Positions 34,398 through 43,447 of a DNA stretch of 64,000 nt are shown one piece after another. Each line of letters begins with the position of its first letter. Positions within the stretch are counted from its first letter, which is position 1. The notes under the pieces were generated by a model. It was not told the origin of the DNA. It made no database searches and saw only the letters and a list, made by a program, of their open reading frames with translations. Source of the DNA: a virus; IMG/VR virus record IMGVR_UViG_3300042863_000830, positions 1 through 64,000 of that record, one strand, 5' to 3'. Both the position numbers and the translations under genes were made by a program.

Positions 34398-35029
34398 TGA
34401 TATCATTTGATTACTTAGTCAGCAAGCATAAGTTAGATATAAAAGGCGTTCTTCACTTAGGCGCATCAACAGGGCAAGAAAGAAAAGAATACGATAATTA
34501 TTGTAAGGGCGATGTTTTGTGGGTCGAAGCAATACCATCTGTTTATTTAGAATTAGTAAAAAACATAGAACCTTATGAAAAGCAAAGAGCTTTTAACGCT
34601 TGTCTAAGTAATGTAGACAATGAAGAAGTGGTTTTTAATGTATCAAATAATGAAAGCCAGAGTTCATCAATGTTTGAGCTTGGTACTCATCTTTTAATCC
34701 ATCCAGAAGTGCATTACATAGAACAGATAACAATGAAAACTAAGAGAGTTGATACTCTGTTTAAGGGTTATAGTTTTAAAAATATAAACTTTCTTAACGT
34801 AGATCTTCAAGGTGCAGAGCATTTGGCTATTGAAGGTATGGGTGATTTGATTAAAAATATAGATTACGCATTGCTAGAGGTTAATATGAAGGAAACTTAT
34901 AAAGGATGTATGCTTATTCCTGATTTAGATTATTTCATGATGCAGCGCGGATTTGAAAGAGTTGAAACAGGCGATTGGGTTGCCGAAACGTGGACTGATG
35001 CCCTTTATGTAAGAAAATTTAATATATGA
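34394..35029 (+). CDS. FkbM-family methyltransferase
   Basis: 211 residues. KGVLHLGASTGQERKEYDNY (SAM motif I variant), VLWVEAIPSVY, then TLFKGYSFKNINFLNVDLQG with GAEHLAIEGMG match the FkbM methyltransferase domain, which O-methylates sugars and polyketides. Four-base overlap with the epimerase gene. It likely caps or modifies a sugar in the glycan. Confidence 0.8.
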   Translation: MMISFDYLVSKHKLDIKGVLHLGASTGQERKEYDNYCKGDVLWVEAIPSVYLELVKNIEPYEKQRAFNACLSNVDNEEVVFNVSNNESQSSSMFELGTHLLIHPEVHYIEQITMKTKRVDTLFKGYSFKNINFLNVDLQGAEHLAIEGMGDLIKNIDYALLEVNMKETYKGCMLIPDLDYFMMQRGFERVETGDWVAETWTDALYVRKFNI

Positions 35030-35847
35030 TAGACGTACCAAAGGAGTTTATGCCTACCATAAACACGGTTTATCCTTTTGAAAATTATACTATTTTTGAA
35101 GAATGGGTATCTTCTAGGTTTATACCAGATTTTAATGGGAGGGCTTATTTAAGAATCCATTGGACATCATATCATGTAAATAACAATTATGGGAATGATC
35201 CGGTAGCTAGAAAAAGCCTGCAAGACTATGTAGATGCATTGCCTAGAAATCAACGATATTGGACAATTTGCCAATACGATGATGGGGTTTTGGTTGACTT
35301 TAAAGATTTAGATATATTGGTATTCAATATGAGTAAGAAAGAAGGGATAGAGATACCTTTGCTTTGTATGCCACATAGTTTTAAATGGAATGGTAAAAAA
35401 ACAATTTTTGCTTCTTTTATTGGCACTAATACTCACCCAATAAGAAATTATGTATTTAATATTCAAAATTCAGATTATTACATATCCCAAGAGCAGCATG
35501 ATGTAAATAAGTTTTGTGGTATTATTAGTCAATCTATATTCGGATTATGCCCTAGAGGGTATGGTTTAAACAGCTTTAGAATCGCCGAGTGCATCCAGTA
35601 CGAAACTATACCTGTGTATATTAGCGATGAGTTTATTAATTGCTTTGATGCCAATTTTGAAGATTATGGGGTAGTCATAAAAGCTGAAGATGCTCATAGG
35701 ATAGTACCAATTTTAAACAGTATCCCAAGTATAGACATAGTTGAAAAGCAACTAAAAATAAAAGAAATATACAATAAGTATTATACTTACCAAGGGGCTT
35801 TAAACAACATAATACAGAATCTAAATGAAGATAGCGGTAATTCATAA
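35026..35847 (+). CDS. exostosin-like (GT47-type) glycosyltransferase
   Basis: 273 residues. The C-terminal half has the exostosin signature SIFGLCPRGYGLNSFRIAEC followed by IQYETIPVYISDEF, a GT-B nucleotide-sugar binding site. The N-terminal part (residues 1-110) is aromatic-rich. The last 23 bases overlap the next gene. Family members elongate polysaccharides; the donor cannot be inferred. Confidence 0.78.
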   Translation: MIDVPKEFMPTINTVYPFENYTIFEEWVSSRFIPDFNGRAYLRIHWTSYHVNNNYGNDPVARKSLQDYVDALPRNQRYWTICQYDDGVLVDFKDLDILVFNMSKKEGIEIPLLCMPHSFKWNGKKTIFASFIGTNTHPIRNYVFNIQNSDYYISQEQHDVNKFCGIISQSIFGLCPRGYGLNSFRIAECIQYETIPVYISDEFINCFDANFEDYGVVIKAEDAHRIVPILNSIPSIDIVEKQLKIKEIYNKYYTYQGALNNIIQNLNEDSGNS

Positions 35848-36370
35848 TTTTGATGCTGGTGATCGATTTGACAGGTTAATGAATGAATTTAAAGAGCAGG
35901 GCATCAAAGACTTTTCTTTTTTCCCTGCCGTATATGATTCTCATTCAGTTAAAAAAGCAATTAATTTAGCTCATAAACAATGCGTTCAGTATGCCAAAGA
36001 CACAGGTTTGCCTGAAATATGCATAATGGAGGATGACGTTCATTTTACCAATCCGGATAGTTTTTCGTACTTTTTAAGAAATAAGCCATTAGATTTTGAT
36101 ATTTATTTGAGTGGCATATACATTGGGGAGATTCGTGAAGATCAAACAGTAGATAATTTTACTGGTTTTCATTGCTACATAGTCAACAGCAAGTTTTACG
36201 ATACATACCTAAATACGCCTTTAGATGAGCATATAGACCGTGCGTTAGGGGGGTTAGGGAAGTATGTGGTTTCCGATCCTTTTATTGCTATTCAATACAA
36301 CGGATTTTCATATAACACAAAAATGGAAATGAATTATGATAGTTTATTGGAAGGCAGAAAATTATATTAA
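35825..36370 (+). CDS. GT25-like glycosyltransferase, second copy
   Basis: 181 residues. IAVIHNFDAGDRFDRLMNEF, then ICIMEDDVHFTNPDSFSYF with the EDD-type acidic cluster, and FTGFHCYIVNSKFYDTYL, are GT25-like but diverged from the first copy. It is the last gene of the glycan block, ending before the promoter of the portal gene. Shorter than many GT25 enzymes, so a specialised or minimal enzyme. Confidence 0.6.
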   Translation: MKIAVIHNFDAGDRFDRLMNEFKEQGIKDFSFFPAVYDSHSVKKAINLAHKQCVQYAKDTGLPEICIMEDDVHFTNPDSFSYFLRNKPLDFDIYLSGIYIGEIREDQTVDNFTGFHCYIVNSKFYDTYLNTPLDEHIDRALGGLGKYVVSDPFIAIQYNGFSYNTKMEMNYDSLLEGRKLY

Positions 36371-36389
36371 ATTAATTAATATAATTTAA

Positions 36390-36422
36390 TTTGTTTTTTT
36401 TATTTACTTTTAATTAATTTTG
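36390..36422 (+). promoter_or_regulatory. promoter upstream of portal, TTTG-N21-TAATTTTG
   Basis: -33 TTTG at 36390-36393, spacer 21 bases, -7 TAATTTTG at 36415-36422, about 25 bases before the portal ATG at 36447. It separates the head genes from the glycan gene block. Confidence 0.55.
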
Positions 36423-36446
36423 GTTAATTAAATCTTCATTAGTATA

Positions 36447-38801
36447 ATGCAACAGGCCACCAACACATACCCTAACCAGCAGATAGATCCTAGAGAAAAA
36501 GGATACGATTGGATACTACAATACTGCAAAGCTGCTTGGGGTGATTCAAGAGGGTATGTTCCTAACAATATGTTAAATTTTGGTCAATCCAAAATGAACG
36601 AAATTAGAGAATATGCATTAGGTAGACAAAGTACAACTAAATATAAAAAACTTTTAAACGTAGATGAGCAACAAGATAAAACTTGGTTGAACATTGATTG
36701 GACTCCGCCATCTTTTTTAACAAAGTTTAGAGAGATAGCAATATCAAAATTAGTTCAAAGAAGATATGCGATAAATGCATTTGCAGTAGATCCAATTGCT
36801 AAAAGTGAAGAAGATAATTACTTTACCGAAATGAAGGTAAAGATTTTAATGAGAGAAGCGGCACAAAAGGCAGGTAATCAAGAATTACTTAACAGCCCAG
36901 TGTTAGCGCCTCAGCCGGGCGAAGCTCAAGACTTAGAGCAATTAAAGATGGAGGAGCAATTTGGATACAAGCACGTTATGTCTATGGAAGCAGAGATGGC
37001 AGCATCTTTAGCTATGTATCAAAATAAATTTGAAGAAAAAAGAAAACGCACAATAGAAAATCTTTTTGATTTTGGAATGGGCGGTTATACAGAATATATT
37101 GATGAAAATGGTCAAGTAAAATTAAGAGAGATTAACCCTGAAAACATGGTGTTATCTTATTGTGCTAAAAATGATTTTTCAGATTTAGTACATTGGGGCG
37201 AAGTTAGAGAAGTATATGTAGGAGATCTTGCGCCATGGTTTACAGTAGAGCAAATGAATCAAATCGTACAAAGCGTAGCAGGTCGTTTTGGTAATCCATC
37301 AAACTTTATGTATGGTACTGATTATTCTAAATATTGGAATAGATTCAAAGTACTTGTTTTAGATTTTGAATTTTTATCTTGGAACGATTATACATACAAA
37401 GAAGAAGTCGACAATAGAGGTAATGTAAGATTTGGTAAGACAAAATACCAAGACGCAACTAAACTATCTGTAACCAAAGAAGGTGTTATTGATAAAATGG
37501 GGACTATACCTAACATGATAGATTTTAGCATGAAAGGTCAAGCAGAACCTATTTTTATGCCGGTTACTCGTAAGGTAGTTTATAAGTGCAAGTGGCTTAT
37601 CCAAACAGACTATATGTATGATTGGGGTATGTCAGAGAATCAAATTAGAAAACCATCATCTTGGTGGGATACTAAATTGAATATTCAGCTTTATTCTTGG
37701 AATTTTTATAAAATGCGTTTTGCTGGAATCACTGAAAGGCTAATCCCGCTTGAAGATAAAGCTAGCCTTACTTGGTTTAAATTACAAAATATGTCAAATA
37801 AGCTAATCCCTTATTTGATTAACATAGACTTAAATGCACTTGAAGGAGTTGACTTTGGTGGTGGTGGAGAAAAAATGAATCCTACAAAAGTTATGGATTT
37901 TATTTTCTCAAACTTTGTTGTGCCTTACAGATCAACAGACTTACTAAGTCAAAATCCTAATTATAAGCCTGTATCTATTGAAGCATCAGGTCAGTTAGCC
38001 GTGTTTGGTCAATTATATCAAGAGTTGCAAAACACTTTGGATATGATGCGCCAAGTATCTGGATTAAATGAATTAACAGACGGATCTACTCCAAATGCTA
38101 AAACATTAGTACCAGTTGCAAATGCAGCAATGGAAAGTACAAATAATGCTTTGTATCTATTAAGTTTTGCAGATAAACAATTAATACAAGATTTAGCAGA
38201 TGCCATTGTTAGCAAAGTTCAAATTGCAGTTAAATTAGGCAAGGTAGAAGGTTACGCTAGATCATTAGGTGAAGAAACTGTTAAATTTTTCCAAATTAAT
38301 CCTGATATTTCAATTCATGAGTTCGGTATCTTTATTGAAGATGTGCCATCTGACTTTGAAAGACAACAGTTAATTCAAGAATTAAACATAAGAGATAGTC
38401 AAGGATTGATAGAGCCAGAAGATAAGATTTTGGTAATGAGTACCAAAAATTTAAAAATGGCTTCTATGATTCTAGCTTATAGAATTAAAAAGCGCAGAGA
38501 GAAATTGCAAGAATTTGAATTACAAAAAATTCAGGAAGCATCTCAAGGTAATGCTATGGCAGTACAGGTTGCAGAGCAAGAGAAGCGTGTTACATTACAA
38601 ACTCAATTAGAAGTCGATGTTGCCCGTATCAATGCTGAAAAGCAATGGGATTACATTATCCAAATGGGCAAGAAGGATAAAGATATTCAAGAAGCAGAAA
38701 TTCAAAAAGAAGCAAAAGTTATTGCTCAAAGAATACAAGCAGATGCTAGAATAGTAGTAAGCGAAAAGAAACAATTACAAACACCAAAAACAGAAAAATA
38801 A
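36447..38801 (+). CDS. portal protein
   Basis: 784 residues, in the size range of crAss-like and podovirus portals. Features: N-terminal WILQYCKAAWGDSRGY, a long helical stem (WLNIDWTPPSFLTKFREIAI), wing regions with FDFGMGGYTEYID, and a Gln/Glu-rich helical C-terminal region (about residues 690-784, QLEVDVARINAEKQWDYIIQ) typical of portal barrel helices. It forms the dodecameric DNA channel at one capsid vertex and docks TerL. Location just before ferritin, scaffold and capsid genes supports it. Confidence 0.8.
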   Translation: MQQATNTYPNQQIDPREKGYDWILQYCKAAWGDSRGYVPNNMLNFGQSKMNEIREYALGRQSTTKYKKLLNVDEQQDKTWLNIDWTPPSFLTKFREIAISKLVQRRYAINAFAVDPIAKSEEDNYFTEMKVKILMREAAQKAGNQELLNSPVLAPQPGEAQDLEQLKMEEQFGYKHVMSMEAEMAASLAMYQNKFEEKRKRTIENLFDFGMGGYTEYIDENGQVKLREINPENMVLSYCAKNDFSDLVHWGEVREVYVGDLAPWFTVEQMNQIVQSVAGRFGNPSNFMYGTDYSKYWNRFKVLVLDFEFLSWNDYTYKEEVDNRGNVRFGKTKYQDATKLSVTKEGVIDKMGTIPNMIDFSMKGQAEPIFMPVTRKVVYKCKWLIQTDYMYDWGMSENQIRKPSSWWDTKLNIQLYSWNFYKMRFAGITERLIPLEDKASLTWFKLQNMSNKLIPYLINIDLNALEGVDFGGGGEKMNPTKVMDFIFSNFVVPYRSTDLLSQNPNYKPVSIEASGQLAVFGQLYQELQNTLDMMRQVSGLNELTDGSTPNAKTLVPVANAAMESTNNALYLLSFADKQLIQDLADAIVSKVQIAVKLGKVEGYARSLGEETVKFFQINPDISIHEFGIFIEDVPSDFERQQLIQELNIRDSQGLIEPEDKILVMSTKNLKMASMILAYRIKKRREKLQEFELQKIQEASQGNAMAVQVAEQEKRVTLQTQLEVDVARINAEKQWDYIIQMGKKDKDIQEAEIQKEAKVIAQRIQADARIVVSEKKQLQTPKTEK

Positions 38802-38802
38802 A

Positions 38803-39288
38803 ATGGTAAAGTCTTTATTGTCAGCAAACTTGAGAAAAGGTTTGCAAGAGGCACTTCAAATGGAATTATATCAATCTAACCTTTGGAAGCACTTAGCTAA
38901 TCAATTACAAAGATTAGGTTACTTTGGTAGTCAGAAATATTTTTTAGATGAAAGTGCGGAAGAATTGACGCATTACCAAATTATCGTTGATTTTATGAAT
39001 GATATGGGGGATTGCGCTAGTTTGCCTGAAATTGAAGCAATGAAGGATAAAGTTGAATCAATTGGCGATGCATTAGAAATTGGGTACGAAACAGAGCTAG
39101 ATGTATTAAATATGTACAAAGAGCTACAAAAGAAAGCCCAAGAAGAAGATTGCGCAGTTGGCATTTTCTTACAACAATTCGTTACAATTCAAGTAAAAGC
39201 AGTCGGTCATTACGGAGATTTGTTAGCTAAGTATAAAGTTGCTGAATACACTAAAGAGCTTTTAGAATTTGATCAACACATTAATTAA
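38803..39288 (+). CDS. ferritin-like diiron protein
   Basis: 161 residues, colinear with E. coli FtnA (165). QMELYQSNLWKHLANQL gives Glu21; ESAEELTHYQIIVDF gives Glu54 and His57; IGYETELDVL gives Glu98; FLQQFVTIQ gives Gln130. These correspond to the ferroxidase ligands E17, E50, H53, E94 and Q127, so the di-iron site is intact, while the C-site acidic residues are replaced (Ile, Lys, Ala). It would oxidise and store iron. It lies one base after the portal gene and before the scaffold, a strange place for an iron protein; it may be packaged or act during infection. Confidence 0.8.
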   Translation: MVKSLLSANLRKGLQEALQMELYQSNLWKHLANQLQRLGYFGSQKYFLDESAEELTHYQIIVDFMNDMGDCASLPEIEAMKDKVESIGDALEIGYETELDVLNMYKELQKKAQEEDCAVGIFLQQFVTIQVKAVGHYGDLLAKYKVAEYTKELLEFDQHIN

Positions 39289-39343
39289 TTAAATTTATTT
39301 TTTTAATTAATTTTACATAATTTCGTAAACGAAAATCAACTAT

Positions 39344-40492
39344 ATGACAGAAGAACAAAACGGACAACAAGAGCAACAACAAGAACCAGCTAGACCAACC
39401 TATAAGGTTAGTTCTGGCATTCCAACACCGGAAGAATATGAAGCACAATCGTTTGCACCTGCACCCGTAGAGGCAGAGCCGGTTGAAGCGCAAGAACAAA
39501 GTAATGATCAAGTTCAAGGCGAGCCAGCCCCATTAGAAGAAAATCAAGCATCTTTTTCTATGCCATCATTTGATGGTGAAAGTAATGAAGGTGAAGAAGG
39601 CGAAGCCGCAGCAAACATTATAGATTGGAAAGAAGAATTAAAAAAGGCAAATCCAAAAGATATTCTAAAGGAATTGGGCTATGATGATTTTGTAGCTGAA
39701 TTTGCTGAATTTAGAAAGAATGGGGGAGATGCTTACAAATATTTAGAAGCAAAGGCATTTGATTGGGAAACGGTAAATCACCAAGATTTAGTTCTTGATG
39801 AATTAAAGTTACAATACCCTCATTTAGCAGATGATAAGATTGAGAAATTATACCAAGCAAAGTATAAGTTATCAGAATATGCATCTGAAGAAGATAAGGA
39901 GGTTGGTTTAATCCAATTAGAAGCTGATGCTGAATTAATAAGACAAAAAAGAATTGTAGAACAGAAGGCTTTTCAGATTCCAGACGTGGCTAGATCGCAA
40001 GAGGCGATTGATACTCAGAACAGGATGGCAGAACAGCAAGAAATACAAGCTCAACAAGTCCAACAAGTTCAACAAGCACTTCAATTTTTCAAGGAACATG
40101 AAGCCACTAGAAACCTAATGGAAAGCAAGAGAGTTGCTATTGATTTAGGCGATAATGGTAAATTCAACTTCACTGTTGATAAGCCTGAAAATTTGATGGC
40201 AGTAGCTTTAGATTCAGAGAAATGGCAAAGGGCAATAGCTGTTAATCCGCAAGAGGCAGATCCAAGCAAATTGATTCCAGATGTCGCAAAATTGCAAAAA
40301 ATTGCATTAGTAGCTTTGAATCCAAACTATGAAAAAGACTTGGTGAACTATGGCAAATCATTAGGATTGAAAACTATCGTAGAGGAAGGGCAAAATGCTC
40401 GCAGACCTGTCGGTAGCACACCTGCCCAACCTAATGAATCATTCGCCGAAGCTATTAAAAACAGGGCTAAGGTGGGTGTATTAGGCAGGTAA
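39344..40492 (+). CDS. putative scaffolding protein
   Basis: 382 residues. The N-terminal 80 residues are Gln/Glu/Pro-rich and disordered (EEQNGQQEQQQEPARP); the middle contains helices (WKEELKKANPKDILKELGYD) and a coiled coil (MAEQQEIQAQQVQQVQQALQ), and the C-terminus is basic (AIKNRAKVGVLGR). Acidic disordered N-terminus, coiled coil and position immediately upstream of the major capsid gene fit a scaffold that is lost on maturation. No protease motif was seen. Confidence 0.75.
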   Translation: MTEEQNGQQEQQQEPARPTYKVSSGIPTPEEYEAQSFAPAPVEAEPVEAQEQSNDQVQGEPAPLEENQASFSMPSFDGESNEGEEGEAAANIIDWKEELKKANPKDILKELGYDDFVAEFAEFRKNGGDAYKYLEAKAFDWETVNHQDLVLDELKLQYPHLADDKIEKLYQAKYKLSEYASEEDKEVGLIQLEADAELIRQKRIVEQKAFQIPDVARSQEAIDTQNRMAEQQEIQAQQVQQVQQALQFFKEHEATRNLMESKRVAIDLGDNGKFNFTVDKPENLMAVALDSEKWQRAIAVNPQEADPSKLIPDVAKLQKIALVALNPNYEKDLVNYGKSLGLKTIVEEGQNARRPVGSTPAQPNESFAEAIKNRAKVGVLGR

Positions 40493-40523
40493 AAATATTT
40501 TACCACAATAAAAAAATAAAACA

Positions 40524-41876
40524 ATGGCAAGCATAGGTGCAATTAGTAAATCCTACGTCAGCTCTATTGATCCAGTATTAGATACAAGAGAGATCAATAA
40601 ATTAGTGACTGACATTCAAAACGAAGATGCTCTTACAGACATCTTATGGTTAGGCGATAGAAAAAAACCAATCGCAACTGGTCAACCTTTGTACTACACT
40701 TTTGTAAACGAAAGTTTATTTAAGTTGTTAGATACAACTGGCGGTTCAGTAAACGGTTCTGGTACAACTTCATTAAACTTCACTTGTACAGCAGCGACTT
40801 CAGGTCAAGCTCGTAAAGATGATTTAGTGTTGGTTCCAACTGGTGCTATTTCTGCAATCGTAACTAACGTAGTAACAACTTCAGGCGTTGACACAGTTTA
40901 TATTAAGACTGTATCTGGCGCTAACGCTACTTTAACTGCTGGCGACAAATTAAGTTTGTTCTCAGTAGCAGTAGGTGAGAACTCAGTTTCTCAAAGTAAC
41001 TTACGTTTCGGTTTAACTAAGTATACTAACAAGTATCAAATCTTTAGAGAAATCTCTAAGATCACTGACGTTCAAAACGCAGCAACAATCGAAGTAGAAT
41101 TTAACGGTCAAAACAAATTTATCGTTAAGGATCACTTAGAGAAAGCAATCCGTTTGAAAGGTCAAATCAACGCAGCATTTATTGCTGGTGATATGTCTGT
41201 TACAACATTCAGCGATACTAACCCTATCTTAACTGATGCTAACACAGAAGGTTCAAATGGTGGTGGACCGGTACAAACAACTCGTGGTTTGAACAAATAC
41301 ATTGAAATGTTTGGTTCTACATTAGTTAATGGTACTTTAGGTACAGTACAACAAACAAACATTGATAACGCTTTAGACGTGTTAATTGCTAACCGTTCTC
41401 CTAAAGATTATTTAGTGTTTGGATCAAGTGCAGCTAAGCGTGCGCATGATACATATTGGAAGGCTTTAGGTTCTTCTGGTGTTCAATCAGTTCGTATCGT
41501 TGTAGACGGTAAAGAATTAGATTTGACAGTAGATAAAGTATCTTACGGCGGATTCCAATTGCATTACATGGCAATGCCAATCCAAGACCAACCAGTGTTG
41601 TTTAGCCAAACAACTATCAACAAGTCTGTTTACTACATCCCGTACAACAACAGAGTAAAAGTTGAAGGTGGTGGGTTTGATTCTGCAATGAGAGTACGTT
41701 ATGTACCAACTCAAACTAAGTATGGTAATGACATGATCGGAGAAATCCATACAGGTGCATTATCTCCAGTTAACCCTAACGGAGATGCAATGAACTGGAC
41801 ATGTTCTTGGACTACTGCGCAAGGCCTTGAGTGTTTGGGAGTACAGCATTTCCTTCGTCAACAAGTTTTGGCATAA
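40524..41876 (+). CDS. major capsid protein
   Basis: 450 residues. No domain motif is decisive, but it lies after portal and scaffold, begins with a helical N-arm (VLDTREINKLVTDIQNEDAL), is rich in beta-strands typical of HK97-fold proteins, and ends in aromatic/Cys segments (WTCSWTTAQGLECLGVQHFL). Codon use differs from neighbours: CGT, GGT, AAC and TTC are favoured, the signature of a highly expressed gene. A strong terminator follows directly. It is the best capsid candidate in the window. Confidence 0.8.
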   Translation: MASIGAISKSYVSSIDPVLDTREINKLVTDIQNEDALTDILWLGDRKKPIATGQPLYYTFVNESLFKLLDTTGGSVNGSGTTSLNFTCTAATSGQARKDDLVLVPTGAISAIVTNVVTTSGVDTVYIKTVSGANATLTAGDKLSLFSVAVGENSVSQSNLRFGLTKYTNKYQIFREISKITDVQNAATIEVEFNGQNKFIVKDHLEKAIRLKGQINAAFIAGDMSVTTFSDTNPILTDANTEGSNGGGPVQTTRGLNKYIEMFGSTLVNGTLGTVQQTNIDNALDVLIANRSPKDYLVFGSSAAKRAHDTYWKALGSSGVQSVRIVVDGKELDLTVDKVSYGGFQLHYMAMPIQDQPVLFSQTTINKSVYYIPYNNRVKVEGGGFDSAMRVRYVPTQTKYGNDMIGEIHTGALSPVNPNGDAMNWTCSWTTAQGLECLGVQHFLRQQVLA

Positions 41877-41895
41877 AATTTGCAACAATTATGAG

Positions 41896-41922
41896 AGGGT
41901 GGTTTCGGCCACCCTTTCTTTT
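41896..41922 (+). terminator. intrinsic terminator after major capsid gene
   Basis: AGGGTGG (41896-41902) pairs with CCACCCT (41909-41915) across a TTTCGG loop, followed by a T-rich tail (TTCTTTTC). It lies 20 bases after the capsid stop and would limit read-through from the highly expressed gene. Confidence 0.85.
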
Positions 41923-41942
41923 CATAACTAAAACAACAAAAA

Positions 41943-42830
41943 ATGCAAACAGTCGGAAAATTTAACACAATTTCTGAAGATCTGATGAAATCAATCCCAC
42001 AACTAGAGGTAGGTCAAGCGGTTACGTTTGAAATGCTTACAGGGGTTAAAAACAATGATCCAGATGAAAAAGAAAGACAAAGAAACCCAGTGCTTTATCC
42101 AAAAGCAAACATTCCTACAAGAGATAGAATCAAAGATCCATACTTAGCCAAGCAAGGCAAAGATGCGTGGGTAGAAATCGTGGTAGCGGATTATTGGGAT
42201 AAGGAAAGACCTATTGAAAGACTTTTTGTACCCGGATTAAGTGATGGAGTTACTAACTTCCAATTTGGAGGTAAATTCTCATTAGTCGGTGGTAATCAAA
42301 GAGATGAGGAGTTGTACGAGTACTTAATGATTACAAATTTCAATCAAGATTCAATCTTAGGCGAAGGTAGAGATACAAGCAAAATACCTTTATTTAAGTT
42401 GGTAAATACAAAGGCAGCAAGCCAAAAAACCTTGACAGGATTTGCTACATTGAAAGAAGCAGTAAGCATTATTTCTACATTGACAGCAGCAGAAGCAAGA
42501 AAAATTGGCGCAGCTCTAAACTGGAACGAATTTACTGATGATGATGCTATTTTGGCTGAAGCGGCAAACTTGGCAAGATCAAATCCAGAAGAATTTTTGA
42601 AGGTTTATAAAGATCCAAATTTAGAAACAAAGGCAGCCATTAGAAAGGCTTTAGATACTAATATTTTAAATTTTGACATGGCAACCGGTAAGGTAAACAT
42701 AGGCAGTCAGGAGATTACAACTATTGCAAAACAAGACAGAGGTAATGTAACTGATGCTCTAACACAATTCATTTTGTCCGCTAAAAACGGAAAAGAAGTC
42801 TTGGAAAACATCAAGAGTCAGTTAAAATAA
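41943..42830 (+). CDS. putative structural protein downstream of capsid
   Basis: 295 residues. QPQVGKF-like N-terminal region with IERLFVPGLSDGVTNFQFGG and FSLVGGNQRDEELYEYLMIT, then a helical C-terminal half (AEAANLARSNPEEFLKVYKD). I recognise no family. Its place after the capsid gene, bounded by two terminators, suggests a minor head or decoration protein or another abundant virion protein. It has no promoter of its own that I can see, so expression may depend on read-through. Confidence 0.55.
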   Translation: MQTVGKFNTISEDLMKSIPQLEVGQAVTFEMLTGVKNNDPDEKERQRNPVLYPKANIPTRDRIKDPYLAKQGKDAWVEIVVADYWDKERPIERLFVPGLSDGVTNFQFGGKFSLVGGNQRDEELYEYLMITNFNQDSILGEGRDTSKIPLFKLVNTKAASQKTLTGFATLKEAVSIISTLTAAEARKIGAALNWNEFTDDDAILAEAANLARSNPEEFLKVYKDPNLETKAAIRKALDTNILNFDMATGKVNIGSQEITTIAKQDRGNVTDALTQFILSAKNGKEVLENIKSQLK

Positions 42831-42848
42831 TTTAATTTAATTTTTAGC

Positions 42849-42884
42849 AAAAAAGCTCCATTAAAAAAATAATGGGGCTTTTTG
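42849..42884 (+). terminator. intrinsic terminator between head and fibre genes
   Basis: AAAAAGC-TCCATTA (from 42850) pairs with TAATGG-GGCTTTTT (42870-42884) around an A-rich loop. The A arm and T arm make it potentially bidirectional. It closes the head gene transcript; the fibre region has its own promoter. Confidence 0.8.
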
Positions 42885-42906
42885 TATTTGTGTTATTATT
42901 TATTGG

Positions 42907-42914
42907 TATTTTTG
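42907..42914 (+). promoter_or_regulatory. fibre region promoter -7 element TATTTTTG
   Basis: TATTTTTG fits TAnnTTTG, with TTTG at 42887-42890 sixteen bases upstream (slightly close). Predicted start about 42921, before the ATG at 42929; it follows a terminator, so a promoter is needed here. Confidence 0.5.
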
Positions 42915-42928
42915 ATAAACGTTTTTTT

Positions 42929-43447
42929 ATGCCTTTAGTAGAAAATTTTACCGCCACACAATATGTAGCTACTCCAAATTTACTTGTATTGGATGATACA
43001 AGCACAGGAAGTGATGCAGGTATTACAGTAAGATATGTTTATTTGCAAAAAGCAGATGGATCATATTTAGTTGAAGAAGGAACAACAACTAATTATGAAA
43101 TATGGACATTGGCTTCTGGTAATACAATTAGTTTAAATGTTTTAGATAAAGATTATGCATTAACAATTACGGTTGAGTGGAGAAGTAATAGCGCAGTATT
43201 ATATAATAAAACTGTGTCTTATTGTTTTTCAACTTATGCTAAAATATATAATGTAAAATTATCAAAAGCACAAGTATCAAGTCCAAGTTTGTTAGATAGA
43301 GATAATTGGTTAAGTACAAAATGTAATTTAAATACATACATTGATGCAGCCGATAACGCTGTCGCTTTAGGTGCAGGAATTACAATTGCGCAATTATCAT
43401 TAAACAAAGCAAAATTTATTATTGATAATCCTAAATTAGTATTCTAG
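42929..43447 (+). CDS. hypothetical beta-rich virion protein
   Basis: 172 residues from the ATG at 42929. An upstream in-frame ATG at 42872 lies inside the terminator hairpin, so I reject it. Beta-rich with an Ig-like rhythm: TGSDAGITVRYVYLQKADGS, TTNYEIWTLASGNTISLNVL, YALTITVEWRS. A C-terminal helix includes ITIAQLSLNKAKFII. First gene of the fibre module; probably a tail or attachment component. No family known to me. Confidence 0.55.
   Translation: MPLVENFTATQYVATPNLLVLDDTSTGSDAGITVRYVYLQKADGSYLVEEGTTTNYEIWTLASGNTISLNVLDKDYALTITVEWRSNSAVLYNKTVSYCFSTYAKIYNVKLSKAQVSSPSLLDRDNWLSTKCNLNTYIDAADNAVALGAGITIAQLSLNKAKFIIDNPKLVF

Noticed and set aside
40488-40504. GGTAAAA-ATA-TTTTACC hairpin before the capsid gene
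   Set aside because: It is AT-rich, weak and overlaps the scaffold stop, with no T-run after it; too weak to call a terminator or operator.
42872-42928. N-terminal extension from an ATG inside the terminator hairpin
   Set aside because: Transcription should stop there and a promoter follows; the ATG at 42929 gives a better protein start.
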